Shown: positions 15,797 to 25,265, counted from the first letter of the stretch. The stretch is 64,000 nt of DNA from Streptomyces massasporeus (GCF_014648995.1 NZ_BMSE01000001.1:1041968-1105967), one strand, 5' to 3'. Program-made: numbers and translations. The notes: generated by a model from the sequence alone, not told the origin.

Positions 15797-16813
15797 ATGC
15801 GCGGAGCAGTCATTCACGCCCCCGGCGACGTGCGCTTCGAGACCCTGGACGACCCGAAGATCAGCCGGCCGACCGACGCGATCATCCGCACGGTCGCCAC
15901 CTGCGTGTGCGGCTCGGACCTGTGGCCCTACCGCGGCGCGGAGCCGGTGGACGAGCCTCACCCCATGGGGCACGAATACGTCGGCATCGTCGAGGAGGTC
16001 GGCACCGAGGTCATCCACGTCAAGCCCGGCCAGTTCGTGGTCGGCTCCTTCGCCACCTCGGACAACACCTGCGCCAACTGCCGCAACGGCTGGCAGTCCT
16101 CCTGCCTGCACCGCGAGTTCATGAGCACCTGCCAGGCCGACTACGTACGCATACCCAACGCCCACGGCACCCTCGTCGCCACCGACGAGCACCCGGACGC
16201 CGAGTTCGTGCCCAGCCTGCTCGCCGTCTCCGATGTGATGGGCACCGGCTGGTACGCCGCCCTCGCCGCCGAGGTCACCCCCGGATCGACGGCCGTGGTC
16301 GTCGGCGACGGAGCGGTCGGTCTGTGCGGTGTCATCGCGGCCAGGGAACTGGGCGCGGAGCGGATCATCGCCATGAGCCGCCACGAGTCTCGGCAGAAGC
16401 TGGCCCTCGACTTCGGCGCCACCGACATCGTCACCGAACGCGGCGAAGAAGGCATCGCCCGCGTCAAGGACCTCACCGGCGGCATCGGCGCCGACTCCGT
16501 ACTGGAGTGTGTCGGCACCCCCGAGTCCATGCGCCAGGCCCTGCACTCCGCCCGCCCCGGCGGCAATGTGGGCTTCGTCGGCGTCCCGCACGACGTTTCG
16601 GTCGAGGGGCAGGAACTGTTCTTCTCCCAGGTCGGGCTGCGGGGCGGTCCCGCCCCGGTGCGCCGCTACCTGCCCGACCTGATCGACCGGGTCCTGGACG
16701 GCCGGATCAATCCGGGCAAGGTCTTCGACCTCACCCTCCCCCTGGACCAGGTCGCCGAGGGCTACAAGGCGATGGACGAGCGTCGCGCCATCAAGGCCCT
16801 CCTGAAGCCCTGA
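15797..16813 (+). CDS. Zinc-dependent alcohol dehydrogenase family protein
   Basis: A 338-residue medium-chain dehydrogenase. The catalytic zinc ligands are visible as Cys38 in VCGSDLW and His59-Glu60 in MGHEYVG. The structural-zinc loop is CANCRNGWQSSC, in which fewer cysteines than the usual four are obvious. The NAD(P)-binding motif is VVGDGAVGLCG (about residues 171-181). It oxidises an alcohol or reduces an aldehyde with a nicotinamide cofactor; the substrate is unknown. AAGGAGG precedes the ATG. It leads a rightward run with the SDR-fold and lipoprotein genes, and an operator copy lies upstream. Confidence 0.88.
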   Translation: MRGAVIHAPGDVRFETLDDPKISRPTDAIIRTVATCVCGSDLWPYRGAEPVDEPHPMGHEYVGIVEEVGTEVIHVKPGQFVVGSFATSDNTCANCRNGWQSSCLHREFMSTCQADYVRIPNAHGTLVATDEHPDAEFVPSLLAVSDVMGTGWYAALAAEVTPGSTAVVVGDGAVGLCGVIAARELGAERIIAMSRHESRQKLALDFGATDIVTERGEEGIARVKDLTGGIGADSVLECVGTPESMRQALHSARPGGNVGFVGVPHDVSVEGQELFFSQVGLRGGPAPVRRYLPDLIDRVLDGRINPGKVFDLTLPLDQVAEGYKAMDERRAIKALLKP

Positions 16814-16891
16814 CCACAACCCGTCCCGCCGCTGGGCCCCGGGCATCCGACGCCTGACCCCGGCACGGCCCCTCGACACTAAGGACTCACC

Positions 16892-17557
16892 GTGACCACG
16901 TTCGCCCTCATTGGCGCTGGACCCGGCCTCGGGCTCGCCACCGCCCGCCGCTTCGGAGCCGCCGGCCACAGCGTCGCTCTCATCGCCCGCAACACCCAGC
17001 GCCTGGACGACCTCACGGCCGAGCTGGCCCGTGACGGCATCGAGGCACGCGGCTTCGCCGCCGACGTCCTCGACATCGAGTCCCTCACCGCCGCCCTGTA
17101 CGCGGCCGGGACCTCGCTTGGGACCGTCGAGATTCTCCAGTACAGCCCTGTGCCCCGGGCCGACTTCATGAAGCCGGTCCTGGACACCGGCGCCGACGAT
17201 CTCGACGCGCCCCTCGCCTTCTCCGTCAAGGGCCCCGTCGCCGCGGTGAACGCCGTCCTGCCCGGCATGCGGGACCTCGGCCGCGGCACGGTGCTGTTCG
17301 TCAACGGCTCCAGCGCCGTACGCCCCAACCCGAAGGTGGCCGGCACCTCAGTCGCCTTCGCCGCCGAGAGCGCGTACGCCCGCATGCTCCACGACACGCT
17401 CGCTCCGCAGAACATCCATGTCGCGCAGCTGATCGTGCCCGGCGCCATTCGGCCCGACGCTGAACACAGCAGCCCCGATGCTCTGGCCCGGCGCCTGTAC
17501 GACATCCATACCGAGCGCGACGGCTTCCGCCACTACTCCGAGCCCCTGCCCGACTGA
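16892..17557 (+). CDS. Short-chain-dehydrogenase-fold protein lacking the usual Tyr/Lys
   Basis: A 221-residue Rossmann-fold protein with the cofactor motif IGAGPGLGLATARRF near the N-terminus, the ADV segment, and the strand VLFVNGSSAV that carries the catalytic-site Ser. Where active SDR enzymes have Tyr-x-x-x-Lys the sequence reads VAFAAESAYAR, so both the tyrosine and the lysine appear replaced. It may be a cofactor-binding or regulatory protein, or use another mechanism. GTG start taken because it gives the standard short N-terminus before the glycine motif. It lies 78 bp after the alcohol dehydrogenase gene and 15 bp before the lipoprotein gene. Confidence 0.85.
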   Translation: MTTFALIGAGPGLGLATARRFGAAGHSVALIARNTQRLDDLTAELARDGIEARGFAADVLDIESLTAALYAAGTSLGTVEILQYSPVPRADFMKPVLDTGADDLDAPLAFSVKGPVAAVNAVLPGMRDLGRGTVLFVNGSSAVRPNPKVAGTSVAFAAESAYARMLHDTLAPQNIHVAQLIVPGAIRPDAEHSSPDALARRLYDIHTERDGFRHYSEPLPD

Positions 17558-17572
17558 ATACCTGGACGCCCT

Positions 17573-18109
17573 GTGATGCCGACCGCCCGCTCCACCCTGG
17601 CGGCCCGTGGCGCCGCAGCCGCGGCCCTGCTCCTTGCCGTCACCGCCTGCACCGACAACGCACCCGCCGCATCTTCCGCCCCCTCGGCGTCGTCCCCTTC
17701 CGGACGGCAACAGATGCCGACACACGCGGCAGCCACCGCATCATCCGACAGGAATACCGAAATGAACATCCAGGTCACCATCGACGGCCAACCGGTCGAT
17801 GCCACCCTGAACGACAACGCCGTAGCCCGCGACTTCGCCTCCCTGCTGCCGCTCAGCCTCGATCTGGAGGACTTCCATCAGACGGAGCGGATCGCTTACC
17901 TGCCCCGCAAGCTGGACATCACCAGCGCCCCGGACCCGGCCCCAGTGAAGGCCGGCAACCTGGCCTACTACGCACCCTGGGGCAACCTGGCGCTGTTCTA
18001 CCGCGACGGCGGCTCCGCCTCCTCCGACCTGATCATCCTCGGCCACCTCGACATCGACACCGAACGGCTCGCCAACGCCGCACGCATCACCGTCGAAGCC
18101 GCCCCCTGA
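17573..18109 (+). CDS. Lipoprotein with cyclophilin-like domain
   Basis: A 178-residue protein. The N-terminus (ARGAAAAALLLAVTACTDNA) is a lipoprotein signal with lipobox VTAC, so the mature protein should be anchored outside the membrane. A Ser/Ala/Pro-rich linker follows. The C-terminal 110 residues (MNIQVTIDGQPVDATL, then IAYLPRKL, YYAPWGNLALFYRDGG, LIILGHLD) form a cyclophilin-like fold of the kind often encoded beside SDR and alcohol dehydrogenase genes. Function of the fold in these small proteins is unknown. The GTG at 17573 and the ATG at 17576 are both possible starts. Confidence 0.82.
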   Translation: MMPTARSTLAARGAAAAALLLAVTACTDNAPAASSAPSASSPSGRQQMPTHAAATASSDRNTEMNIQVTIDGQPVDATLNDNAVARDFASLLPLSLDLEDFHQTERIAYLPRKLDITSAPDPAPVKAGNLAYYAPWGNLALFYRDGGSASSDLIILGHLDIDTERLANAARITVEAAP

Positions 18110-18152
18110 CCCGGCCGCAGCCACTGCAAGCATCCGGTCGGCGCCCCATAGG

Positions 18153-18168
18153 GGGAGAACGTCCTCCC
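18153..18168. promoter_or_regulatory. Operator GGGAGAANNTCCTCCC, copy 3 (before MFS gene 2)
   Basis: GGGAGAACGTCCTCCC lies about 120 bp before the second MFS gene and differs from the other two copies only at the central two bases. Flanking G and C extend the palindrome by one base each side. Confidence 0.65.
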
Positions 18169-18289
18169 CTTTTCCTACCCTCCGGCCGTGGAACCGTGAA
18201 AGTCGTGGCCGCCGTCCGCTCCGGCGGCCTCCGCGTCACCCACCCCGGCCCGCCCTATCCGCCATTTCGCTCAAGGAGAGACCGCACGT

Positions 18290-19546
18290 ATGTCTTCCGC
18301 ATCCGGGACCACCCCCGGCAAGCTCCCCATTGTCGTCTGGGTGCTCGCCGCCGGGACGTTCCTGATGGGCACCACTGAGTTCGTCATCGCCGGACTGCTG
18401 ACCGAACTGTCCACCGGCCTGGGTGTGAGCACCTCCCAGGCAGGGCTGCTGATCACCGCCTTCGCCGTCGGCATGATCATCGGGGCGCCGACCATGGCGA
18501 TGGCGACCCTGCGCCTGCCCCAGCGCCAGACGCTGATCCTGGCCCTGTCGGTCTTCAGCCTCGGTCACGTGGTGGCGGCCCTCAGCACCTCCTTCACCGT
18601 CGTCCTGGCCGCCCGCGTCGTCACCGCGCTGGCGACCGGAGCGTTCTGGTCCGTCGGTTTCGTCGTCGCCACCGCCGCCGCGGGCCCACAGAGGGCCACC
18701 CGCGCGACCGGCGTCATGATCGGTGGGCTGACCCTGGCCAACGTCGTCGGCGTGCCCATCGGCTCCTTCGCCGGCCAGTTCGTGGGCTGGCGCGGCCCGT
18801 TCTGGGCACTGGCCGCTCTCTCCGCGCTCGCCGCCGTCTTCATCGGCCGTTTCATCCCCGCCCGGGAAGAGCGCGCGACCGTCTCGCTGCGCGCGGAGTT
18901 CGGCGCCCTGCGTCAGGGTCGGCTGTGGCTGGCGCTGAGCGCCGCCGTGTTCATCATGGGCGGTGTCCTGGCGACGTACAGCTACGTCACCCCGCTGCTG
19001 ACCGACCGCGCCGGCATCCCGGCGGGCGCCGTGCCGTTCGTCCTCATCGCTTTCGGCGTCGGTGCCCTGGGCGGCACCACCACCGGTGGTCGGCTGGGCG
19101 AGCACCGTCCGATGGCCACCACCCTCACCGCAGCCGCGGCCACCGCTCTGGTGCTGTTCTTGATGATCCCGCTGTCCGCCGGCGCGGTCACGGCCACGAT
19201 CCTGGTCTTTCTCATGGGCCTGACCGGTTTCGCGGTGAACCCCGTCGTCACGGCGCTCGCCATGCGTTTCGCCGGTGACGCCCCGACCCTGACGTCCGCG
19301 CTGACCACCTCCGCCTTCAACGTCGGTGTGGCCGGCGGGTCCTGGATCGCGGGTACGGCCCTGGACTCCTCCCTCGGCGTGACCGGACCGCCCCTGGTCG
19401 GCGCCGTCATCGCCACCCTCACCCTGCTCCCACTCATCGCCCTCGCCGTCCGCGGCGCCTCCGGCAAGAGCCGCATCGTAGCTCAGCGCACCGCTCCGGC
19501 CCACGCGCCGAGTGACCAACCCGCACGGACGCCGTCGCATCACTGA
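18290..19546 (+). CDS. MFS transporter, AraJ/Cmx-type drug exporter (paralogue 2)
   Basis: A 418-residue membrane protein with about twelve hydrophobic segments, paralogous to the gene at 12531 over its full length. Shared landmarks are [48 protein letters not shown] and [11 protein letters not shown]. Probably a proton-driven exporter. ATG follows AAGGAGA. It is followed after 62 bp by two SDR genes, a cupin and an alpha-galactosidase in the same direction; the second operator copy type lies upstream, so the two exporters are probably co-controlled. Confidence 0.88.
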   Translation: MSSASGTTPGKLPIVVWVLAAGTFLMGTTEFVIAGLLTELSTGLGVSTSQAGLLITAFAVGMIIGAPTMAMATLRLPQRQTLILALSVFSLGHVVAALSTSFTVVLAARVVTALATGAFWSVGFVVATAAAGPQRATRATGVMIGGLTLANVVGVPIGSFAGQFVGWRGPFWALAALSALAAVFIGRFIPAREERATVSLRAEFGALRQGRLWLALSAAVFIMGGVLATYSYVTPLLTDRAGIPAGAVPFVLIAFGVGALGGTTTGGRLGEHRPMATTLTAAAATALVLFLMIPLSAGAVTATILVFLMGLTGFAVNPVVTALAMRFAGDAPTLTSALTTSAFNVGVAGGSWIAGTALDSSLGVTGPPLVGAVIATLTLLPLIALAVRGASGKSRIVAQRTAPAHAPSDQPARTPSHH

Positions 19547-19608
19547 GTCCGCCAGCGTCCGCCACGAGCTGGCGCCGTGTCCCGCCGTACCGAACGAGAG
19601 GATCGATC

Positions 19609-20376
19609 ATGAGCGCCAACGACCACGCGTTCACCGGCAAGGCGGCCTTCGTGACCGGAGCCGCGTCCGGCATCGGCCGCGCCACGGCCCTCGCCTTCGC
19701 CCGCGCGGGCGCCCGCGTCGCACTCGCCGACCTGTCCACAGAAGGGCTCGAGGAGAGCGCACGGCTGATCAGGGAAGTGGGCGGCCAGGCCCTGGCACTG
19801 ACGTGTGACGTCACCGACGAGGCCGCGGTGAATTCCGCCTTGGACGAGACCGTCCGGGCATTCGGCCGCCTCGATGCCGCCTTCAACAGCGCCGGGATCG
19901 AGCAGCCGGTGAAACCCGCCGTCGATGTCACCAAGGACGAATGGGACCGAGTCCTCGGCGTCAGTCTCACCGGCACGTTCCTCTGTATGAAGCACCAGAT
20001 CCTCCTGATGCAACAGCAGCAGTCCGGCGCCATCGTCAACGCCTCCTCGGGTGCAGGCGTCAAGGGCTTCAAGGGCTCGGCGGCCTACACCGCGGCCAAG
20101 CACGGCGTCATCGGCTTGACCCGTTCGGCCGCCCTCGACTATGCGGCCTCGGGCATCCGCATCAACGCCATCTGCCCCGGCATCATCGATACCGCGATGA
20201 TCGAACGCTTCGCACAGAGCACCCCCGGAGGCCGCGAGGCCCTCATCGCGGACGAGCCGATCGGACGTCTCGGCACACCGGAGGAGATCGCCGCCGCCGT
20301 GCTCTGGCTCTGCTCGGACGCCGCCTCCTTCACCACCGGCCACGCCCTGGTCGTCGACGGCGGACAAACCATCTGA
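19609..20376 (+). CDS. SDR-family oxidoreductase (paralogue A)
   Basis: A 255-residue classical short-chain dehydrogenase: cofactor motif [16 protein letters not shown], the NSAG motif (AFNSAGIEQ), catalytic Ser in NASSGAGV, and Tyr-x-x-x-Lys in AAYTAAKHG. The C-terminal DGGQTI tail is typical of the FabG/glucose dehydrogenase group. It would reduce a ketone or oxidise a secondary alcohol using NAD(P). ATG preceded by GAGAGGAT. It is very similar to the next gene, separated by 213 bp. Confidence 0.9.
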   Translation: MSANDHAFTGKAAFVTGAASGIGRATALAFARAGARVALADLSTEGLEESARLIREVGGQALALTCDVTDEAAVNSALDETVRAFGRLDAAFNSAGIEQPVKPAVDVTKDEWDRVLGVSLTGTFLCMKHQILLMQQQQSGAIVNASSGAGVKGFKGSAAYTAAKHGVIGLTRSAALDYAASGIRINAICPGIIDTAMIERFAQSTPGGREALIADEPIGRLGTPEEIAAAVLWLCSDAASFTTGHALVVDGGQTI

Positions 20377-20589
20377 AGGTGGCTGCGCCCCATCGGCCTC
20401 CCATTCCATCAACTCGGGTGGATCGTGGTCCGGCGCACGGCCCCTGTACGCCCGAGGAGCCCGCACCGACGCCGTGCGGATCCTCCGCAGCACGACCACA
20501 GACAGGATGCGCGAACGCGCGCACCAACCGCGCCACGACCCCAAGACGAGACCCAGACCACAGAACAGCCCTTGATCGGAGAGCACGAC

Positions 20590-21357
20590 GTGAACCCCAC
20601 CTACGACTTCACCGGCAAGGTTGCCTTCGTCACGGGGGCTGGCGCCGGCATGGGCCTGGCGACCTCCCGCGCCTTCGCCGAGTCCGGGGCCGCCGTCGCC
20701 CTCACCGACGTCGACGAAGCCGCCCTCAACACCGCCGCGAAGAGCCTCACCGATGCAGGCCACCGGGTGCTCGCCCTGACCTGCGACGTCAGCGACGAGG
20801 ACCAGGTCGCCGCCGCGGTCGACCGCACGGTTGAGACCTTCGGCCGCCTCGACATGGCCTACAACAACGCCGGCATCCAGATCCCGCCCAGCGACGCCGC
20901 CGAGGAACCCGCCGAACGCTTCGACCGCGTCAACGCGATCAACCTCCGTGGCATCTGGGCCTGCATGAAGCACGAGCTGCGGCACATGCGCGCCCAGGGC
21001 AGCGGCGCCATCGTCAACTGCTCCTCGCTCGGCGGCCTGGTCGGGCTGCCCGGCCGCGCCTCCTACCACGCCTCCAAGCACGGCGTGATCGGCCTGACCA
21101 GCAGCGCGGCCCTGGAGTACGCCCCGCGCGGCATCCGCGTCAACGCCGTCTGCCCCGGCACCATCGACACCCCCATGGTCAGCGACATGATCGCCAAGGG
21201 AGAACTCGACCGCGCCGAAGCCGAGGCCGACCAGCCCATCAACCGGCTCGGCACCGCCGACGAGATCGCCCAGGCCGTCCTGTGGCTGTGCAGCCCCGGA
21301 GCCGGCTTCGTCGTCGGCGTCGCCCTCCCCATCGACGGCGGCTACGTCGCCCGATAA
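20590..21357 (+). CDS. SDR-family oxidoreductase (paralogue B)
   Basis: A 255-residue classical short-chain dehydrogenase with cofactor motif VTGAGAGMGLATSRAF, YNNAG, catalytic Ser in NCSSLGG and Tyr-x-x-x-Lys in ASYHASKHG. GTG at 20590 is chosen because GGAGA lies just upstream and because it aligns with paralogue A (NPTYDFTGKVAFVTG); an upstream extension would add unrelated sequence. Same length as paralogue A, so this is probably a tandem duplication whose members diverged in substrate. Confidence 0.9.
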   Translation: MNPTYDFTGKVAFVTGAGAGMGLATSRAFAESGAAVALTDVDEAALNTAAKSLTDAGHRVLALTCDVSDEDQVAAAVDRTVETFGRLDMAYNNAGIQIPPSDAAEEPAERFDRVNAINLRGIWACMKHELRHMRAQGSGAIVNCSSLGGLVGLPGRASYHASKHGVIGLTSSAALEYAPRGIRVNAVCPGTIDTPMVSDMIAKGELDRAEAEADQPINRLGTADEIAQAVLWLCSPGAGFVVGVALPIDGGYVAR

Positions 21358-21428
21358 GGACCGGCCCCGACGTCGGCATCGGGCCAGCACCCCGAACCCC
21401 GCTCGTAGGCAAGGATGTGTGAGGCGCC

Positions 21429-21857
21429 ATGAGGTTCGTCCAGCAGCAGCCCAGCAGCAAGGCCCCGTCGGACTGGTTCACCGGTGACGTGTGGTGGGAC
21501 GTCATCCACGCCGACCAGGAGCCGTCCCGGATGCGCGTCGACATGGTCCGTTTCTCACCTGGCTCGCGCACCAACTGGCACTCGCATGTGCTGGGCCAGG
21601 CCCTGCACGTCGTCTTCGGTGTCGCCCTGATCGGCAACCGGGACGGCACGATCGCCGAGGCCCGCCCGGGCGAGACGATCACCTGCCTGCCCGGCGAGGA
21701 GCACTGGCACGGCGCCGTCTCCGACCGGTTTATGGAGCACCTCGCCCTGTGGGAGTCCAAGGACGACGGCTGCACCGAAACCACCTGGGCCGGACCGTTC
21801 ACCGACGAGCAGTACCACGGCCCACAGACCCGCGAACTGCCGCGGGCTACCTCCTGA
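21429..21857 (+). CDS. Cupin-domain protein
   Basis: A 142-residue single-cupin protein. The metal-binding motif is recognisable as TNWHSHVLGQALHVVFG, with the second cupin motif around PGEEHWHGA. It resembles small manganese cupins related to carboxymuconolactone-decarboxylase-linked and hydroxynitrile-lyase-like cupins (WHSH ... LGQ ... HWHGA). A catalytic or binding role for a small carbonyl compound fits the dehydrogenase neighbours, but no substrate can be named. It lies 71 bp after SDR paralogue B. Confidence 0.82.
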   Translation: MRFVQQQPSSKAPSDWFTGDVWWDVIHADQEPSRMRVDMVRFSPGSRTNWHSHVLGQALHVVFGVALIGNRDGTIAEARPGETITCLPGEEHWHGAVSDRFMEHLALWESKDDGCTETTWAGPFTDEQYHGPQTRELPRATS

Positions 21858-21888
21858 TCCCCCTGACACGCTGAGGACGATCCGTGCC

Positions 21889-24054
21889 ATGAAGACCCCC
21901 ACCGATGCCGCAGCCGAAAGACTCGTCCATCTCCGGGCAGCAGGCGTGAGCCTGGTGCTGGACCTGCGGGGCAGCGGCCTGCCCACCGTGCTCCACTGGG
22001 GCGCCGACCTCGGCGACCTCACCCAGGAGGAGCTGTCGCAGCTGGCCCAGGCCGTCACCATGCCGAGCATGCCTGGGTTCGACGATGTCGTACCACGTGT
22101 CGCGTTGCTGCCCGAGCACGGCACCGGATGGCCGGGCCGGCCCGGTCTGACCGGGCACCGGCAGGGTGCGGACTGGTCACCCCTGTTCGCCACCGACTCA
22201 GCCGAGACGGACGGCCTCTCGGTACGGATCCGGGCCGCCGACAACACCGCCCGGCTCGGTCTCGTCCTGGAAGCCGGGCTCACGCCGTCCGGGCTGGTGC
22301 GGATGCGGGCCGCCGTACGCAACGACGACACGGTGCGGCCGTACACGCTCGACGGGTTGATGCTCGCGTTGCCGGTCCCCGATGCCGCCACCGAACTGCT
22401 CGACCTCACCGGTCGCTGGTGCCGTGAACGCGCGCCGCAGCGCCATCCGTTCAACGCCGGCACCTGGCTGCGCGAGACCCGCAGTGGGCGCACCGGTCCC
22501 GACGCCGCCCTGGTCCTGACGGCCGGCACGCCGGGCTTCGGTTTCGGCCATGGGGAGGTGTGGGGGCTGCACATCGCCTGGAGCGGCAACCACCGGATCC
22601 TGGCCGAGCGGCTGCCCACCGGCCGCCCGGTCGTCGCCGCCGGTGAACTGCTGCTTCCGGGCGAGGCCGTCCTCGGCCCCGGCGAGCAGTACACCGGCCC
22701 GTGGCTCTACGGCTCCCACAGCGACCAGGGCCTGGACGGTCTGTCCGCCCGCTTCCACGACCACCTGCGCGCCCGGCCCGGGCATCCGCACCGGCCCCGC
22801 CCGGTGGTGCTCAACACCTGGGAAGCCGTCTACTTCGACCACGACCTCGACAAGCTCACCCACCTCGCCGACCTCGGTGCGGAGGTGGGCGTGGAACGCT
22901 TCGTCCTGGACGACGGCTGGTTCCGCCACCGCCGCGACGACCGGGCGGGGCTCGGCGACTGGTACGTCGACGAGACCCTCTGGCCCAGCGGCCTCCACCC
23001 CCTCATCGACCATGTCCGCGCCCTCGGGATGGTGTTCGGCCTGTGGGTCGAACCGGAAATGGTCAACCCCGACTCCGACCTGGCCCGCGCCCACCCCGAA
23101 TGGATCATGGCCACCGGTGGCCGCACTCCCGCCGACCGCCGCTCCCAGCAGGTCCTGGACCTCACCCACCCCGAGGCGTACGCGTACATCCTTGGGCGGC
23201 TCGACGCCCTGCTCACCGAGTACGACATCGCCTACCTCAAGTGGGACCACAACCGTGAACTGGTCGACGCCGGCCACTCACCGGGTGGCGAACCCGCCGT
23301 CCACGCCCAGACCCTCGCCGTCTACGCCCTGCTCGACGAACTGCGCGCACGCCACCCGGGCCTGGAGATCGAATCCTGCTCCAGCGGCGGCGGACGCGTC
23401 GACCTCGCCATCCTGGAGCGCACCGACCGCGTCTGGGCCAGCGACTGCAACGACGCCCTGGAACGCCAGTCGATCAACCGTTGGACCGGTCTGCTCCTGC
23501 CGCCCGAACTCGTCGGCTCCCACATCGGCGCCGCCCGCTCCCACACCACCAGCCGCACCCACGACCTCGCCTTCCAGGCCGGCACCGCGCTCTTCGGCCA
23601 CCTCGGCATCGAATGGGACCTCACCCGCGCGAGCGAGAGCGAACGCTCCGAACTCGCCCGCTGGGTCTCCCTCCACAAGCAACTCCGCGGCCTGCTGCAC
23701 ACCGGCCGCGTCGTCCGCGTCGACCACCCCGACCCGGCCCTATGGGCCCACGGCGTCGTCTCCCACGACCGGACTGAAGCCGTCTTCGCGTTGACCGCAG
23801 TGGCCACGCCCGTCACCGCCCACCCCGGCACGCTACGGCTGCGCGGCCTCGATCCCGACGCCACCTATCACCTGCGCCCGCTGTCCCCGGCCGACAGGGC
23901 CCCCGGCATGGAACGCGGAACCCCCGCCTGGTGCACAAAGAGCGGCATCACCCTGCCCGGCAGCGTCCTGGAACGCGTCGGCATCCAGATCCCCACCCTC
24001 CACCCCGAACAGCTCATCCTGCTCCACCTCACGAGCTGTCCCTCCACACCCTGA
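21889..24054 (+). CDS. Alpha-galactosidase, glycoside hydrolase family 36
   Basis: A 721-residue GH36 enzyme that cleaves terminal alpha-galactosides such as melibiose and raffinose. The central barrel shows FVLDDGWF, GLWVEPEMVNPDSDL, the nucleophile segment YLKWDHNREL (Asp in KWD), SCSSGGGRVDL and the acid/base segment VWASDCNDALERQ. The N-terminal beta-sandwich and the C-terminal domain are also present, and the length is normal. No signal peptide, so it acts inside the cell. It starts 32 bp after the cupin gene; sugar release from a glycoside imported or made by this cluster is a possible link, but that is inference. Confidence 0.93.
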   Translation: MKTPTDAAAERLVHLRAAGVSLVLDLRGSGLPTVLHWGADLGDLTQEELSQLAQAVTMPSMPGFDDVVPRVALLPEHGTGWPGRPGLTGHRQGADWSPLFATDSAETDGLSVRIRAADNTARLGLVLEAGLTPSGLVRMRAAVRNDDTVRPYTLDGLMLALPVPDAATELLDLTGRWCRERAPQRHPFNAGTWLRETRSGRTGPDAALVLTAGTPGFGFGHGEVWGLHIAWSGNHRILAERLPTGRPVVAAGELLLPGEAVLGPGEQYTGPWLYGSHSDQGLDGLSARFHDHLRARPGHPHRPRPVVLNTWEAVYFDHDLDKLTHLADLGAEVGVERFVLDDGWFRHRRDDRAGLGDWYVDETLWPSGLHPLIDHVRALGMVFGLWVEPEMVNPDSDLARAHPEWIMATGGRTPADRRSQQVLDLTHPEAYAYILGRLDALLTEYDIAYLKWDHNRELVDAGHSPGGEPAVHAQTLAVYALLDELRARHPGLEIESCSSGGGRVDLAILERTDRVWASDCNDALERQSINRWTGLLLPPELVGSHIGAARSHTTSRTHDLAFQAGTALFGHLGIEWDLTRASESERSELARWVSLHKQLRGLLHTGRVVRVDHPDPALWAHGVVSHDRTEAVFALTAVATPVTAHPGTLRLRGLDPDATYHLRPLSPADRAPGMERGTPAWCTKSGITLPGSVLERVGIQIPTLHPEQLILLHLTSCPSTP

Positions 24055-24358
24055 CGGTCGGACCCTGCTCGGCCGGTATCCCGGTTCAGGTCACCGGCCT
24101 GCTCGCGGCTGGTGAGGGCGGACGGTCACTGCTCGCCTGGACGGCCGGGGATCACGCGAGGCCAAGCCTCGGTCTGCTGGGCGGAGACCGGCCGATTCCC
24201 GGAAAGAGACGGTCGCATCGACAAGACAGTCACGTTCGAGCAAAATCCGACTTTGCGCTCGCAAGTTCGGTGCGGTCGGCTGTTGAGCGGCCCAGGTACA
24301 GGCACGGTGCCGGGCCGCGAGGGCTTGACGTGCCAGGACGGAATCCGATGATGGCGAG
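24055..24358. other. Intergenic region with an inverted repeat near the IclR gene
   Basis: No gene is seen. GCAAA (24240-24244) and TTTGC (24252-24256) form an inverted repeat with a 7-nt spacer, flanked by GAG and CTC, about 105 bp before the IclR-type gene. It is a candidate operator for that regulator. TTGACG at 24325-24330 could be a -35 element, but its -10 partner is poor. Confidence 0.4.
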
Positions 24359-25165
24359 GTGAGGACACAGAACGGCGAGTCGGTTCTCGCGCGGGCCGTC
24401 CGGATCTTCGATGCGTTCACACCGGAAGAGCCGACCCTGACCGTCTCGCAGATTGCCCGTCGTACGGGGCTGCACGTGGCGACCACGTCGCGACTGGTGA
24501 CCGAGCTGGTCTCGCACGGATTCCTGGCCCGGGCCGCCGATCGCCGGGTCCGTATCGGCACGCGGTTGTGGGAGCTGGCCACCCGGGCCTCGCCCACCCT
24601 GTCACTGCGCAATGCGGCCATGCCGTTCATGGAGGGCGTCCACGACGTCGTCGGCCATCACGTGCAGCTCGGCGTGCTGGACGGCAGTGAAGTGCTGTTC
24701 CTGGAGCGGCTGACCGCACCAGGCGCGGTCATCAACTACACGCGCATCGCGGGCCGTCTGCCCCTGCACGTCTCCTCCAGCGGCCTGGTCCTGCTCGCCC
24801 ACGGCCCCGCCGACCTGCGCGAGCGGGTGCTCGACGGGCCCCTGTACCACTACACGCCCACCGCACCCGCCACCGCCACGCGACTGCGGGCTGAGCTGGC
24901 GGAGATCCGCAGACAGGGCTACGCCTACTGCCCGGGGTACGTGCACCCGGACGCCCTGGGCATCGCGGCACCGGTGCGTGACGCGCGGGGTGAGGTGGTG
25001 GCCGCGCTGGCGGTGATCGTCCCCAACGAGACGGAGGCGTCGTCAGTCGTCCCGGTGGTTCGGACCGCGGCACGAGGTGTCTCCCATGCGCTGGGAGCCC
25101 CGGGCGCTTCGGGTCGGCCTCAGGATACGGGTGACGCCCGTGACGGCAGCGCGACGGCCGTATGA
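24359..25165 (+). CDS. IclR-family transcriptional regulator
   Basis: A 268-residue regulator with an N-terminal winged HTH (LTVSQIARRTGLHVATTSRL, about residues 28-47) and the C-terminal IclR effector domain (LPLHVSSSGLVLLAH, YAYCPGYVHPDALGIAAPV). IclR proteins commonly govern aromatic-acid catabolism. Its position 100 bp before the reductase/P450/formaldehyde dehydrogenase genes, on the same strand, makes it their probable controller. GTG start chosen because it directly precedes the conserved SVLARAVRIFDAF segment. Confidence 0.88.
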   Translation: MRTQNGESVLARAVRIFDAFTPEEPTLTVSQIARRTGLHVATTSRLVTELVSHGFLARAADRRVRIGTRLWELATRASPTLSLRNAAMPFMEGVHDVVGHHVQLGVLDGSEVLFLERLTAPGAVINYTRIAGRLPLHVSSSGLVLLAHGPADLRERVLDGPLYHYTPTAPATATRLRAELAEIRRQGYAYCPGYVHPDALGIAAPVRDARGEVVAALAVIVPNETEASSVVPVVRTAARGVSHALGAPGASGRPQDTGDARDGSATAV

Positions 25166-25265
25166 CAGGCGCCCGAAGTTCGTCTCTCACTCATTGAGAA
25201 TGCTGTCGCGACTGCACCTGGTGACCGCGCAACCTGCCTACAACCCAATGACGGGAGGCGACGAC

